A stretch of 64,000 nt of DNA from positions 1,426,001 to 1,490,000 of the forward strand of contig NZ_CP035037.1 in the NCBI RefSeq assembly GCF_004028235.1, written 5' to 3'. Below the pieces are notes generated by a model. The model was not told the origin of the DNA, searched no databases, and saw only the letters and a list, made by a program, of their open reading frames with translations. Shown in pieces: positions 45,097 to 53,877 of the stretch; the first letter of the stretch is position 1; each line of letters begins with the position of its first letter. Source of the stretch: Leucobacter muris (GTDB taxonomy: Bacteria > Actinomycetota > Actinomycetes > Actinomycetales > Microbacteriaceae). The position numbers were made by a program, and so were the translations under genes.

Positions 45097-45393
45097 CTAG
45101 CCTGCTCGGTGCTGCCGCAGTTCGAGATCGATGGAGGCTCCGATGAGGGCACGGTACGCGGCCTCGACCACCTCGGGGGAGGCCCCGCGCTCCTCGGCGA
45201 GGCCCCGCGCCTTCTCGATGACCTGCTCCACCCTGGCGGGCGCCCGCACCTCGCCCTCGTTCTGCTTGAGGGAACCAGCCGTGAGCACCCACCGCTGCCG
45301 ATCGGCGATGAGTGAGACGATGCGCTGATCGATCGCGTCGATCTGCTCGCGCACATGGTCGAGGGTGAGGCTCTGAACCGGGTCGGTGCTCAT
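45097..45393 (-). CDS. Chorismate mutase (AroQ type)
   Basis: 98 residues from ATG 45393. The helical AroQ pattern is clear: LDHVREQIDAIDQRIVSLIA, DRQRWVLTAGSLK, then APARVEQVIEKARGLAEERG with a C-terminal LIGASIDLE. It converts chorismate to prephenate, or acts as a PchB-like or stress homologue. TATATT on the minus strand (45400-45405), six bases before the ATG, predicts a leaderless mRNA and decides the start over an upstream in-frame ATG at 45510. It lies upstream of the GNAT gene on the same strand (43-base gap). Confidence 0.85.
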   Translation of the reverse strand: MSTDPVQSLTLDHVREQIDAIDQRIVSLIADRQRWVLTAGSLKQNEGEVRAPARVEQVIEKARGLAEERGASPEVVEAAYRALIGASIDLELRQHRAG

Positions 45394-45472
45394 CGCATCA
45401 ATATAGTCGGGGTGCAGGTCTCGAGCCCCGGTCTCGGGGCAGGCCAGGCGCCTGCGCCGATACCCTTGAACG

Positions 45473-46255
45473 ATGATTGCGCAGATCCTCGGCGAGGGAA
45501 CCCCGCTCATCGCGATTCACGGCTTCGGTGTGGATCACCGCATCATGCTGCCGCTCGACGACGATCTCGCGAACCGGGGGTGGCAGCGCATCTACCTCGA
45601 CCTTCCATGGGCGGAGGGCGCTGCGGACACCGGCGAGCGCACCCCGCGTGAGCTTGCGGACGCGGTGCTCGCCGAGGTCCGTGGCACGATCGGCGAGGCG
45701 CCCTTCGCGGTGATCGGCAACTCGTTCGGAGCGATGGTCGCGCGCCACCTCGCGCACGCGCTGCCGGCGCAGTGCCTGGGTCTTGCGACGCTCGGCGGGA
45801 TGTTCGAGCCGGATCGTTCGCGGCGCATCTGTCCCGACCGTCAGGCGGTCGTGCTCGACGACGAGGTGCTCGTGCGGGCGGGGGAGGCGCGGGCGGATTT
45901 CGAGGAGATGGCGGTCGTGCAGAGCGAGGCGGCCCTCGACGCGTTCCTCACCTCCGCGCTGCCGGGTCTGCGCGGTGCGGATCAGCGGGTCATGGGGCGG
46001 ATCGCGGCGAAGTACACGCACGCCTACTCTCCTGAGGCGGGCGCCGCGGAGCCCTTCGATGCGCCGTCGCTGCACGTTTTCGGCAGGCAGGACCACGTCG
46101 TCGGTTTCGAGGACGGCCTGGCGCTGCGAGACCACTACACGCGGGGTGCGTTCGTCGTGCTCGACGCCGCCGGGCACAATGTGCACCTGGAACAGCCGGC
46201 GGTCGTCGGCGCCCTGCTGCGCGACTGGCTCGACCGGACGGCCGTCGCTCGCTGA
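45473..46255 (+). CDS. Alpha/beta-fold hydrolase
   Basis: 260 residues. LIAIHGFGVDHRIMLPLDDD is the oxyanion strand-loop, VIGNSFGAMVARHLAH holds the nucleophile elbow G-N-S-F-G, FGRQDHVVGFED the catalytic acid region and DAAGHNVHLEQP the catalytic histidine. It is a small soluble esterase or hydrolase without signal peptide. TACCCT (45461-45466) six bases before the ATG indicates a leaderless transcript, and the gene stands alone, divergent from chorismate mutase. The substrate is not predictable. Confidence 0.88.
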   Translation: MIAQILGEGTPLIAIHGFGVDHRIMLPLDDDLANRGWQRIYLDLPWAEGAADTGERTPRELADAVLAEVRGTIGEAPFAVIGNSFGAMVARHLAHALPAQCLGLATLGGMFEPDRSRRICPDRQAVVLDDEVLVRAGEARADFEEMAVVQSEAALDAFLTSALPGLRGADQRVMGRIAAKYTHAYSPEAGAAEPFDAPSLHVFGRQDHVVGFEDGLALRDHYTRGAFVVLDAAGHNVHLEQPAVVGALLRDWLDRTAVAR

Positions 46256-46290
46256 GGCTCCTTCGCGGCACCGAAGGTTCCGCAGGGGGC

Positions 46291-46611
46291 TCAGCTCGCC
46301 GGCTGCAGGCGTCGCAGCGCGACGGCCTGGCTGGCGGCGAAGAGGGCGATATCGACGGCGATGGCGAGCACGGCGAGGGCGACCAGCACCGCGGCGCCCG
46401 TCGCCGAGACCGCAGCGACCGCGGCGGCGGCGAGCAGGTTCGCGATCATCACCAGCCGGAGCGCGGTGCGCAGCGGAAGTCTCGCGAGCATGAGCAGGAT
46501 CAGGCCGGCGCAGACGACCACGGCGACGCCGACGGCGGCGACCAGCCATGCCGGCAGCGCGAGGGTGGGCGCGATCGCCGGGGCGGCGAGTGCGACGCCC
46601 GCGCCGAGCAA
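46291..46611 (-). CDS. Small hypothetical membrane protein
   Basis: 106 residues with about four hydrophobic segments (LVAAVGVAVVVCAGLILLML, LVMIANLLAAAAVAAVSATG and others). The only start in frame after the upstream stop is TTG 46611, yet the preceding ~25 in-frame codons also look coding, with residues such as GERLGRLSLRLDAAYCG. The true start may be missed or altered by a frame error near 46690. I do not recognise a family. It is convergent with the hydrolase gene. Confidence 0.5.
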   Translation of the reverse strand: MLGAGVALAAPAIAPTLALPAWLVAAVGVAVVVCAGLILLMLARLPLRTALRLVMIANLLAAAAVAAVSATGAAVLVALAVLAIAVDIALFAASQAVALRRLQPAS

Positions 46612-46776
46612 CCCGCAGTACGCGGCATCGAGACGGAGGCTGAGGCGGCCGAGGCGTTCGCCGTTCCATGCGTGCCTGACCTCATCCTACGCGGCACGAC
46701 GCCGTTCCCCGGCCGGGGCAGCCACGAGCGCTGGCACGCGCGTGTGCCGGCCGCCGCTTCGAAATAGACTGCGCGC

Positions 46777-47448
46777 ATGGGCCCGAAAGTCTCCGCAGGT
46801 GCGCATGCGCACGCGCATCTGCGGCTGCGTTCCTGCGTCTCCATCCTGCTCGGCATCGGTGCGGGGGCCGTCGTGGCCCCCTCGCTCGGAGTCGCTGCGG
46901 GACTGCTCGCGGGCTGGGGGCTCGTGGCGCTCATCAACGTGGTCTGGGTGCTGCTGGTGGTCTGGCGCATGAACCCGCAGCAGACGAGGGCGCACGCGAC
47001 CGCCGAGGATCCGGGGCGCGGGCTCGCGCGCGTGGTCGCTGTGGCCGGCAGTGTCGCGAGCCTCGTCGCCGTCGCGGTGGTCGCGGCGCAGGCGCAGCGA
47101 GCCGACGGGATCGAGGCATACCTGCTCGCGGGGATCGCGCTGCTCAGCGTTGCGAGCTCCTGGGCGCTGATCCACACCGACTACATGCTGCGGTATGCCG
47201 CGCTCTACTACGCGAGCGGCCCCGATGGCGCACCGCGGGGCGGTATCGACTTCAATCAGGCGGATCCGCCGCAGTACACCGACTTCGCCTACTTCTCGGT
47301 GGGGCTCGGGATGACCTATCAAGTGGCCGACACGAACGTGAGCAGTTCGGATCTGCGCCGGGTCGTGATCGCGCAGACGCTGCTCGGCTATCTCTTCGGC
47401 GTCGGCATCATCGCGAACGTCGTCAATCTCATCTCGGGCCTGGGATGA
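46777..47448 (+). CDS. DUF1345 family membrane protein
   Basis: 223 residues. After a His-rich N-terminal stretch (HAHAHLRL), five hydrophobic segments follow. SWALIHTDYMLRYAALYY and PPQYTDFAYFSVGLGMTYQV, then VADTNVSSSDLRRVVIAQTLLG, are hallmark DUF1345 sequences; the region between residues 135 and 200 resembles a potassium-channel pore loop. Function is unknown. TAGACT (46765-46770) six bases before the ATG predicts a leaderless mRNA. Confidence 0.88.
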   Translation: MGPKVSAGAHAHAHLRLRSCVSILLGIGAGAVVAPSLGVAAGLLAGWGLVALINVVWVLLVVWRMNPQQTRAHATAEDPGRGLARVVAVAGSVASLVAVAVVAAQAQRADGIEAYLLAGIALLSVASSWALIHTDYMLRYAALYYASGPDGAPRGGIDFNQADPPQYTDFAYFSVGLGMTYQVADTNVSSSDLRRVVIAQTLLGYLFGVGIIANVVNLISGLG

Positions 47449-47513
47449 CGGCCCGGGATGACGGCCCGGGCGCCGGTGCGAGCGCCGCGTGCGCCCCTCG
47501 GTAGGGTGAGGGG

Positions 47514-48083
47514 ATGACTCAGTCTTCGCCGGGCTCGGCCCGCCCAGCGCTCACCCCGGGGCTCTCCGGCGACGAGCTGCGACGCTGGTACTGGCTGAAA
47601 GACGAACTGAGCGACTTCGCGCGGTCGCTCGGCATCCGCGCCACCGGCGGCAAAGAACTGCTGACGGAGCGGATCGCTGCTCGCCTCGACGGCCGCGAGT
47701 TCGTCGAGCCGTCGCAGCGGAGGCGCACCGGTGGGCGTCAGCTCGCGGGTGAGCTGACGCCCGAGACCCTGATCCCGGCGGGTCAGCGGTGCAGCCAGAC
47801 GGTGCGGGCGTGGATGGCTGAGCAGGCGGGGCCGGGTTTCCACTTCGACGCCGAGATGCGCGCCTTCTTCGCGGCCTCGGATGGCACGCAGACCCTGCAG
47901 CACGCCCTCGACCACTGGGTCGCGACGCGCGAGCAGGGGAAACGCGGCATCGACGCCCAGTTCGAGTACAACCGCTTCACCCGGGCCTGGCACACCGCCC
48001 ACCCGGATGGCAGCCGCGAGGATCTGCTCGCCGCTTGGCGGGAGTACCGCGCACGCCCCGTCGACGAGCGCGGCCGAGCGTAG
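47514..48083 (+). CDS. SAP-domain/DUF6434 protein
   Basis: 189 residues. Residues ~18-62 (LRRWYWLKDELSDFARSLGI, then GGKELLTERIAARLDG) form a SAP-like DNA-binding helix-loop-helix. The rest, with MRAFFAASDGTQTLQHALDH, FEYNRFTRAWHTAHP and LLAAWREYRARP, matches the DUF6434 region seen after SAP domains in actinobacteria and firmicutes. It is probably a small nucleic-acid-binding protein. TAGGGT at 47502-47507 lies six bases before the ATG (leaderless). Confidence 0.78.
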   Translation: MTQSSPGSARPALTPGLSGDELRRWYWLKDELSDFARSLGIRATGGKELLTERIAARLDGREFVEPSQRRRTGGRQLAGELTPETLIPAGQRCSQTVRAWMAEQAGPGFHFDAEMRAFFAASDGTQTLQHALDHWVATREQGKRGIDAQFEYNRFTRAWHTAHPDGSREDLLAAWREYRARPVDERGRA

Positions 48084-48092
48084 GGCGAGGGC

Positions 48093-48668
48093 ATGGTCGA
48101 CCTGCATCAGACCGAGCCCGGGCTGCCTCCGGATCACCCGTGGCTTCTGCTCTCGCGGTGGGGGATCGCGTGGCGCTCGGCGCTCGGGGCGATCGTCGCC
48201 GGGCTCTGCGTGGTGCTGGTGATCACGCTCTTCGGCCTGCTCGGTGACAGTCCCATGCCCCAGACCACGCTCAACCTGGTCTGGTTCGGAATCCCGCAGC
48301 TGCTCGTGATGATCGCGACCGCGGCGGTGCTCGGCCCCTGGCTGCGGCGCTTCTACCCGTTCGGGCAGGCGCTGCTGTTCAGCGGCATCGCGCTCGCCGC
48401 AGCGTTCGTGCTGGCGATCCTGGTCGAGGCGGCGAACCGGCTCCTCGACCCGAGCACGGGGGGAGTGGGGGTCTTCCTCGTGCTCTTCTTCGCGGGGTTC
48501 CCGTTCTTCCTGACGGGGGCGGTCGGCTACGGCCTCGCGATCTGGTCGGTGACGCCACGCGGCGCCCGCGTGTTCTGGCCGCTGCTGGCAGGGGTGATCC
48601 TGCTCTTCGCGGGGTGCTGGATCGCGGCCCGGCTCACGGCGGCGTCAGCAATAGCATGGAGCCCATGA
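48093..48668 (+). CDS. Hypothetical integral membrane protein
   Basis: 191 residues with five or six hydrophobic helices (ALGAIVAGLCVVLVITLFGL, LLFSGIALAAAFVLAILVEA, VFLVLFFAGFPFFLTGAVGY among them). I do not recognise a family and see no catalytic motif. It begins nine bases after the SAP gene and its last codons overlap the promoter and start of the DUF4260 gene. The arrangement suggests cotranscription with the SAP gene. Confidence 0.7.
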   Translation: MVDLHQTEPGLPPDHPWLLLSRWGIAWRSALGAIVAGLCVVLVITLFGLLGDSPMPQTTLNLVWFGIPQLLVMIATAAVLGPWLRRFYPFGQALLFSGIALAAAFVLAILVEAANRLLDPSTGGVGVFLVLFFAGFPFFLTGAVGYGLAIWSVTPRGARVFWPLLAGVILLFAGCWIAARLTAASAIAWSP

Positions 48669-49063
48669 ACTTCATGCGTGTGAGTTGGGGCATGAGCGCC
48701 CTCGTCTGGTTCGGCTTCATCGTGCTGGCGTGCGTGGCGCTCGGCTGGCCGGCCGTCGGCATCGCGGTGCTCTTCGCGGTGCTGCCCGACGTGGCGCTCA
48801 TCGGTGGTTTCGCGGAGCAGGGCCGCCTGAAGTCCGAGCGCGTGCGCCTCTACAACACGCTGCACTCGATGCCGGTGCCGATCGCGATGCTCGTGCTCGG
48901 GGCGGCCGTGTTCTTCATCACGGGCGGCTTCGACGGCGGATTCTGGCCGCTCGCGCTCGCGGGTGCGGCCTGGTTCGTGCACATCGCGGCGGATCGCGCC
49001 TTCGGTTACGGCTTCCGAGACGCCGACGGCGACATCATCCCTGTCGGCAGCGTGCTGGGCTGA
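48665..49063 (+). CDS. DUF4260 family membrane protein
   Basis: 132 residues. FAVLPDVALIGGFAEQGRLK, VRLYNTLHSMPVPIAMLVLG and LAGAAWFVHIAADRAFGYGF with the terminal DADGDIIPVG are typical of DUF4260, four-helix membrane proteins of unknown function with conserved His and Asp. ATG 48665 is chosen over ATG 48656 because TAGCAT (48652-48657) is a -10 element exactly seven bases upstream and includes the earlier ATG. It overlaps the preceding gene by four bases. Confidence 0.8.
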   Translation: MNFMRVSWGMSALVWFGFIVLACVALGWPAVGIAVLFAVLPDVALIGGFAEQGRLKSERVRLYNTLHSMPVPIAMLVLGAAVFFITGGFDGGFWPLALAGAAWFVHIAADRAFGYGFRDADGDIIPVGSVLG

Positions 49064-49191
49064 GCCCGGGGCGCGCCTCGCCGCCCTGGTTCTCGAGGCT
49101 TCGCAATAGCGGGGAATCGGCTCTCGGCCGGGTAAAGTCGTAGAGATCGACGGATCCTTGTCGGCCGGGCGAGAGACGGAAAGGCGGCGGC

Positions 49192-52100
49192 GTGCACCTC
49201 AAGAGCCTCACGCTCAAGGGCTTCAAGTCCTTCGCTCAGCCGACCACGTTCCAGTTCGAGCCCGGCGTCACCGCCATCGTGGGCCCCAACGGCTCGGGCA
49301 AGTCGAACGTGGTCGACGCGCTCGCGTGGGTGATGGGCGAGCAGGGCGCGAAGACGCTGCGCGGCGGCAAGATGGAGGACGTGATCTTCGCGGGCACCTC
49401 CACCCGGGGCCCGCTCGGCCGGGCCGAGGTGCGACTCACGATCGACAATTCCGACGGTGCGCTGCCGATCGAGTACACCGAGGTGACGATCAGCCGCACG
49501 CTGTTCCGCAACGGGTCGAGCGAGTACGCGATCAACGGCGAGAGCTGCCGCCTGCTCGACGTGCAGGAGCTGCTGAGCGACTCCGGCCTGGGCCGCGAGA
49601 TGCATGTGATCGTGGGGCAGGGCCAGCTCGACGCGGTGCTGCGCGCCACCCCGGAGGATCGCCGCGGCTTCATCGAGGAGGCCGCGGGCATTTTGAAGCA
49701 CCGCCGCCGCAAGGAGCGCACGCTGCGCAAGCTCGATGCGATGGAGACGAATCTCACGCGTCTGAACGATCTGGCGGGCGAGATCAGGCGGCAGCTCAAA
49801 CCGCTCGGGCGTCAAGCCGAGGTGGCGCGGCAGGCGCAGACGATCGCCGCCGAGGTGCGCGACGCGAAGGCGCGGCTGCTCGCCGACGACGTCGCGCGGC
49901 TGCGGGCCGAGCTCGACGAGCTGGCGAAGGACGAGGCCGAGCGGCACTCGGAGCGCATCGTGCTGCAGGAGCAGGTCGAGCAGAAGCAGCTGCGCATCCA
50001 GCGGCTGGAGCAGGAGCAGCAGAGCGACGAGCTCGACGCGGCGCGGCGCGTCACGATCGGTCTCGAATCGGCGCAGTCGAAGCTGCGGGGCCTCTACTCG
50101 CAGGCGCAGCAGCGGCTCACCTTCCTCGCGACGCAGGCGGAGACGCCCGAGCAGGTGAATCGGCTGACGCGTGGCGCGGTCGACGAGGCCGCCGAGGAGG
50201 TGCGCCGGCTCGAGGCGCTGATTCCCGAGGCGGAGTCCGCGTGGCAGCGCGGCGGATCGGCGACGCGTCAGGCGCAGCAGGCGCTCGACGCGATCGATGA
50301 GCACATCGCCGCGCAGAGCGCGCTCGTGTCGAGGCACGACCTGCAGCTGTCGCAGCTGCGCGGACGGGCCGAGGCCGCCGAGCAGAAGCGGGCGACCGTG
50401 GCGCAGGAGCTGGCGCGGCGCGAGCACGCGGTGGAGCAGGCCGAGGAGCGTGCGGAAGCCGCGCGGCTCGAGCTCGCGGGGTTCGAGGAGCGGGCCGAGG
50501 CCGAGGATCCGGGCGCGGCGGCCGCCGATGCCGGCTCGCGGATCGCCGACTGGGACGCCGCCTACCGCGCCGCCCAGGAGCGGCAGAGCGACGCGGAGCA
50601 GCGGCGCGACGAGGCCCGGGAGCGGCTGCACGAGCTCGAGCAGGAGCGCGCCGGACTCGACGCGCGGGTGAGCGCGCTCACCCGCTCGCTGGATCAGCGC
50701 GACGCCTCGGGGGCGCTGCTGGCCGATGCGCCGAGCGGGATCTCCGGGCGGGTCTCCGACCACGTGCGGGTGCGCGAGGGCGCCGAGGCGGCCGTCGGCG
50801 CCGCGCTCGGCGTCTTCGGCGACGCCCTGCTCGCCGAGTCCGACGCGGCAGCGGGGCTCGCCGTGTCGGCGGCCCGCGAGCGGGATCTGGGGCGGCTGCG
50901 GGCCGTGCTCGCGGGCGGCGGGCGTGGCGACGCGGATCCCGCGGCCGGCGCCGGGCCCGAGGTCGACGGGGCGACCCGCGCCGTCGACGTGATCCTCGAG
51001 GCCCCTGTCGGGGTGCGCGGGCTGCTCGCGCGCAGTTACATCGTCGAAGACCTGGAGTCGGCGATCCGCGTCGCCTCCGCACTGCGGGAGCAGTGGCCCG
51101 GCGGCGCATACACCGTGGTGACCGGCGGGGGAGACGTGCTCACCGAGCACACGCTGAGCGGCGGGTCGGGCCTCGCCCCGTCGCGCATCGAGCTCACGGC
51201 CGAGCTGGAGCAGGCGGAGCAGGCGCGCACCCGCGTGGCCGAGCGGATCGTCGAGACCGAGGCCGAGCTCGCCGAGCTGCGCGACGCCGCGTCGCGCGCC
51301 AAGACCGACGCGCAGCAGGCCTTCGCCGAGCTGCGCGCGGCCGATGCCCGTCTCGCGGAGGCCGCGAAGGAGCGCAACCGGCTCTCCACCCGCGCCGAGG
51401 CCGCCCGGGCCGAGGCCGACCGCGCCCGCCACGCGCTCGTCGCCGTCGAACAGTCGGTCGGGGAGGCTGCGGCCGATGCCGAGCGCGCCGCCCAGGCGTT
51501 CGCCGCGGCGGAGGCGGAGCCCCGGCCGATCCTCGACGCGAGCCAGCGCGACGAGCTGCTCGCCGAGCTCGAGCGGGCGCGGTCGGCCGAGATCGAGCTG
51601 CGTCTCGCGCTCGAGACCGCCCGCGAGCGGGCCCGCGCCGCAGAAGCGCGCCGCGGCGCGCTCGCCGATCAGTTCGAAGCGGAGCGCCAGGCGGCCGAGG
51701 AGGCGGCGCGGCGCGCCGTGCTGCGATCCCGGCAGGTGGCGCAGGCCGAGCGGGTGGCCGAGCTGCTGCCCGCGATCCTCGACGCCTGCGACCGCTCCCT
51801 GGCCGAGGCCCGCCTCGCCCAGCAGGCCGCCGAGCAGCAGCGCGCCAAGCACAGCCAGGAGCTCACGCTGCTGCGCTCCGAGGAGTCGGAGCTGCGGCAG
51901 AAGCTGCAGACCCTCACCGAGCGGGTGCACGGCGCCGAGCTGAAGAGCTACGAGCGCAAGCTGCAGCTCTCGGGGCTGCTCGAACGCTCGGGCAACGAGC
52001 TCGGACTCGTCGAAGACGTGCTCATCGCCGAGTACGGCCCCCTGGTCGGGGTGCCGGTGCACGCGGCGGACGCCGCATCTCCGCAGCCGGAGCAGGCCGC

Positions 52101-52962
52101 GGATCCCGAGCCCGCGTACGCGAATGCGCTCGAGGCGGAGCTCGCCGCGGAGCTGGGGCTGACGAGCGCCGCCTCCGAGCGCGCCGAGGCGGAGGCGCTC
52201 CCCTCGACGGAGTCGGAGGGTGCGGCGCCGGGCAGCGCAGACGCCGAGGGCGAGGGACAGGACCGCGACGCTTCAGAGGCGCCCGCCGTCGAGACCGTGC
52301 CGTACGTGCGCGCGGAGCAGGAGCGGCGGCTCGCGAAAGCCGAGAAGCAGCTCGCCCAGCTCGGCCGCATCAACCCCCTCGCGCTCGAGGAGTTCGCGGC
52401 CCTCGAGCAGCGGCACCGCTTCCTCACCGACCAGCTGCAGGACCTCACCAAGACGCGCTCGGATCTGCTGGCCATCATCGAGGAGCTCGACCACAAGATG
52501 CAGGGCATCTTCGCGGCGGCCTTCGAGGACACGAAGGCGGCGTTCTCCGAGGTCTTCCCGATCCTCTTCCCCGGCGGGTCCGGAGAGATCGCGCTCAGCG
52601 ATCCCGACGACCTGCTGAACACCGGCATCGACATGGCCGTGAAACCGGCGGGCAAGAAGGTCGAGCGCCTCTCGCTGCTGTCGGGCGGCGAGCGATCCCT
52701 CGCCGCGGTCGCTTGGCTCATCGCGATCTTCCAGGCCCGCCCCAGCCCGTTCTACATCGTCGACGAGGTCGAGGCCGCGCTCGACGATGCGAACCTCGGC
52801 CGCCTGCTGCAGGTCTTCGAGCGGCTGCGCGAGAACTCGCAGCTGATCGTGATCACCCACCAGAAGCGCACCATGGAGATCGCCGACGCGCTCTACGGCG
52901 TCTCGATGCGGCAGGACGGCATCAGCGCCGTCGTGGGCCAGCGCATCGGTCGCGAGGAGTAG
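49192..52962 (+). CDS. smc: Chromosome segregation protein SMC
   Basis: 1256 residues from GTG 49192 (GGAAAGG upstream). The N-terminal head has Walker A VGPNGSGKSNVVDALAW; long Ala/Glu/Arg-rich coiled coils (about 165-500 and 680-1050) flank a hinge near 510-660 (GISGRVSDHVRVREGAEAAV to GGDVLTEHTLSGGSG). The C-terminal head has LLSGGERSLAAVAWLIA (signature) and FYIVDEVEAALDDANL (Walker B). The second coil contains an acidic, Ala/Glu/Pro-rich insert near 960-1045. It condenses and segregates chromosomes with ScpAB. ftsY follows after 35 bases, the usual actinobacterial order. Confidence 0.97.
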   Translation: MHLKSLTLKGFKSFAQPTTFQFEPGVTAIVGPNGSGKSNVVDALAWVMGEQGAKTLRGGKMEDVIFAGTSTRGPLGRAEVRLTIDNSDGALPIEYTEVTISRTLFRNGSSEYAINGESCRLLDVQELLSDSGLGREMHVIVGQGQLDAVLRATPEDRRGFIEEAAGILKHRRRKERTLRKLDAMETNLTRLNDLAGEIRRQLKPLGRQAEVARQAQTIAAEVRDAKARLLADDVARLRAELDELAKDEAERHSERIVLQEQVEQKQLRIQRLEQEQQSDELDAARRVTIGLESAQSKLRGLYSQAQQRLTFLATQAETPEQVNRLTRGAVDEAAEEVRRLEALIPEAESAWQRGGSATRQAQQALDAIDEHIAAQSALVSRHDLQLSQLRGRAEAAEQKRATVAQELARREHAVEQAEERAEAARLELAGFEERAEAEDPGAAAADAGSRIADWDAAYRAAQERQSDAEQRRDEARERLHELEQERAGLDARVSALTRSLDQRDASGALLADAPSGISGRVSDHVRVREGAEAAVGAALGVFGDALLAESDAAAGLAVSAARERDLGRLRAVLAGGGRGDADPAAGAGPEVDGATRAVDVILEAPVGVRGLLARSYIVEDLESAIRVASALREQWPGGAYTVVTGGGDVLTEHTLSGGSGLAPSRIELTAELEQAEQARTRVAERIVETEAELAELRDAASRAKTDAQQAFAELRAADARLAEAAKERNRLSTRAEAARAEADRARHALVAVEQSVGEAAADAERAAQAFAAAEAEPRPILDASQRDELLAELERARSAEIELRLALETARERARAAEARRGALADQFEAERQAAEEAARRAVLRSRQVAQAERVAELLPAILDACDRSLAEARLAQQAAEQQRAKHSQELTLLRSEESELRQKLQTLTERVHGAELKSYERKLQLSGLLERSGNELGLVEDVLIAEYGPLVGVPVHAADAASPQPEQAADPEPAYANALEAELAAELGLTSAASERAEAEALPSTESEGAAPGSADAEGEGQDRDASEAPAVETVPYVRAEQERRLAKAEKQLAQLGRINPLALEEFAALEQRHRFLTDQLQDLTKTRSDLLAIIEELDHKMQGIFAAAFEDTKAAFSEVFPILFPGGSGEIALSDPDDLLNTGIDMAVKPAGKKVERLSLLSGGERSLAAVAWLIAIFQARPSPFYIVDEVEAALDDANLGRLLQVFERLRENSQLIVITHQKRTMEIADALYGVSMRQDGISAVVGQRIGREE

Positions 52963-52997
52963 CGGGCGCCCGATCCCGATCTCGATAGACTTGAGCA

Positions 52998-53873
52998 ATG
53001 GCTGAGCGATCCTGGTCCTTCTCGAAAGCGTTCCGCACTCTCTTCACCGGCCCCGAGCTCATCACCGACGAGACGTGGGACGATCTCGAGGCCGCGCTCA
53101 TCACCGCCGACTTCGGGCCCGACGTCACCGAGTCGATCCTCGACCAGCTGCGCGCCGACGTCGAGCGCCACCGCGTCACCGAGGTGAAAGACATGCGCCG
53201 CATGCTGCGAGACGCCATCGAAGAGCGGCTCGCGGCCTACGACCCCACGCTGCACCTCTCGGAGCGCCCCGCCGTGATCCTCGTGGTCGGCGTCAACGGG
53301 GTGGGCAAGACCACCACCATCGGCAAGTTCGCGAAGTACCTCACCGCGTTCGAAAAGAAGATCGTGGTGGGCGCCGCCGACACGTTCCGCGCCGCCGCCG
53401 TCGAGCAGCTCGCCACCTGGGCCGAGCGCGCCGGGGTCGACATCGTGAAGCCCCAGCAGCAGGGGCAGGATCCCGCCTCGGTCGCGTTCCAGACCGTCGA
53501 GCAGGCGAAGAACGAGGGCTACGACATCGCCATCATCGACACCGCCGGCCGCCTGCAGACGAAGGGCGGCCTCATGGACGAGCTCGGCAAGGTGCGGCGC
53601 GTGATCGAGAAGCAGGCGCCCGTCGCCGAGGTGCTGCTCGTGCTCGACGCAACCACGGGCCAGAACGGGCTCGCGCAGGCCGAGGCCTTCATCGAGCACG
53701 CCGGCGTCACCGGCCTCGTGCTCACGAAGCTCGACGGCTCGGCCAAGGGCGGTTTCGTGCTCTCGGTGCAGCAGAAGACCGGCCTGCCTATCAAGCTCGT
53801 CGGGCAGGGCGAGGGCATCGGCGACCTCACCGGCTTCACGCCCCACGTCTTCGCGCAGCAGCTCGTCGGCTGA
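52998..53873 (+). CDS. ftsY: Signal recognition particle receptor FtsY
   Basis: 291 residues: only the N (about 1-85) and G domains, without the long acidic A domain of enterobacterial FtsY. VVGVNGVGKTTTIGKFAKYL (G1), AADTFRAAAVEQL (G2), IIDTAGRLQTKGGLMDEL (G3) and VLTKLDGSAKGGFVL (G4) are intact. It docks SRP-ribosome complexes at the membrane for cotranslational insertion. TAGACT (52986-52991) six bases before the ATG predicts a leaderless mRNA. The partner ffh lies 2.5 kb downstream. Confidence 0.96.
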   Translation: MAERSWSFSKAFRTLFTGPELITDETWDDLEAALITADFGPDVTESILDQLRADVERHRVTEVKDMRRMLRDAIEERLAAYDPTLHLSERPAVILVVGVNGVGKTTTIGKFAKYLTAFEKKIVVGAADTFRAAAVEQLATWAERAGVDIVKPQQQGQDPASVAFQTVEQAKNEGYDIAIIDTAGRLQTKGGLMDELGKVRRVIEKQAPVAEVLLVLDATTGQNGLAQAEAFIEHAGVTGLVLTKLDGSAKGGFVLSVQQKTGLPIKLVGQGEGIGDLTGFTPHVFAQQLVG

Positions 53874-53877
53874 GCCG

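Noticed and set aside
49006..52062. Very long minus-strand open frame (over 1000 codons) across smc
   Set aside because: Composition (Leu, Arg, Gly, Gln, Glu runs) is what the complement of coiled-coil SMC codons produces; the plus strand has unambiguous SMC motifs.
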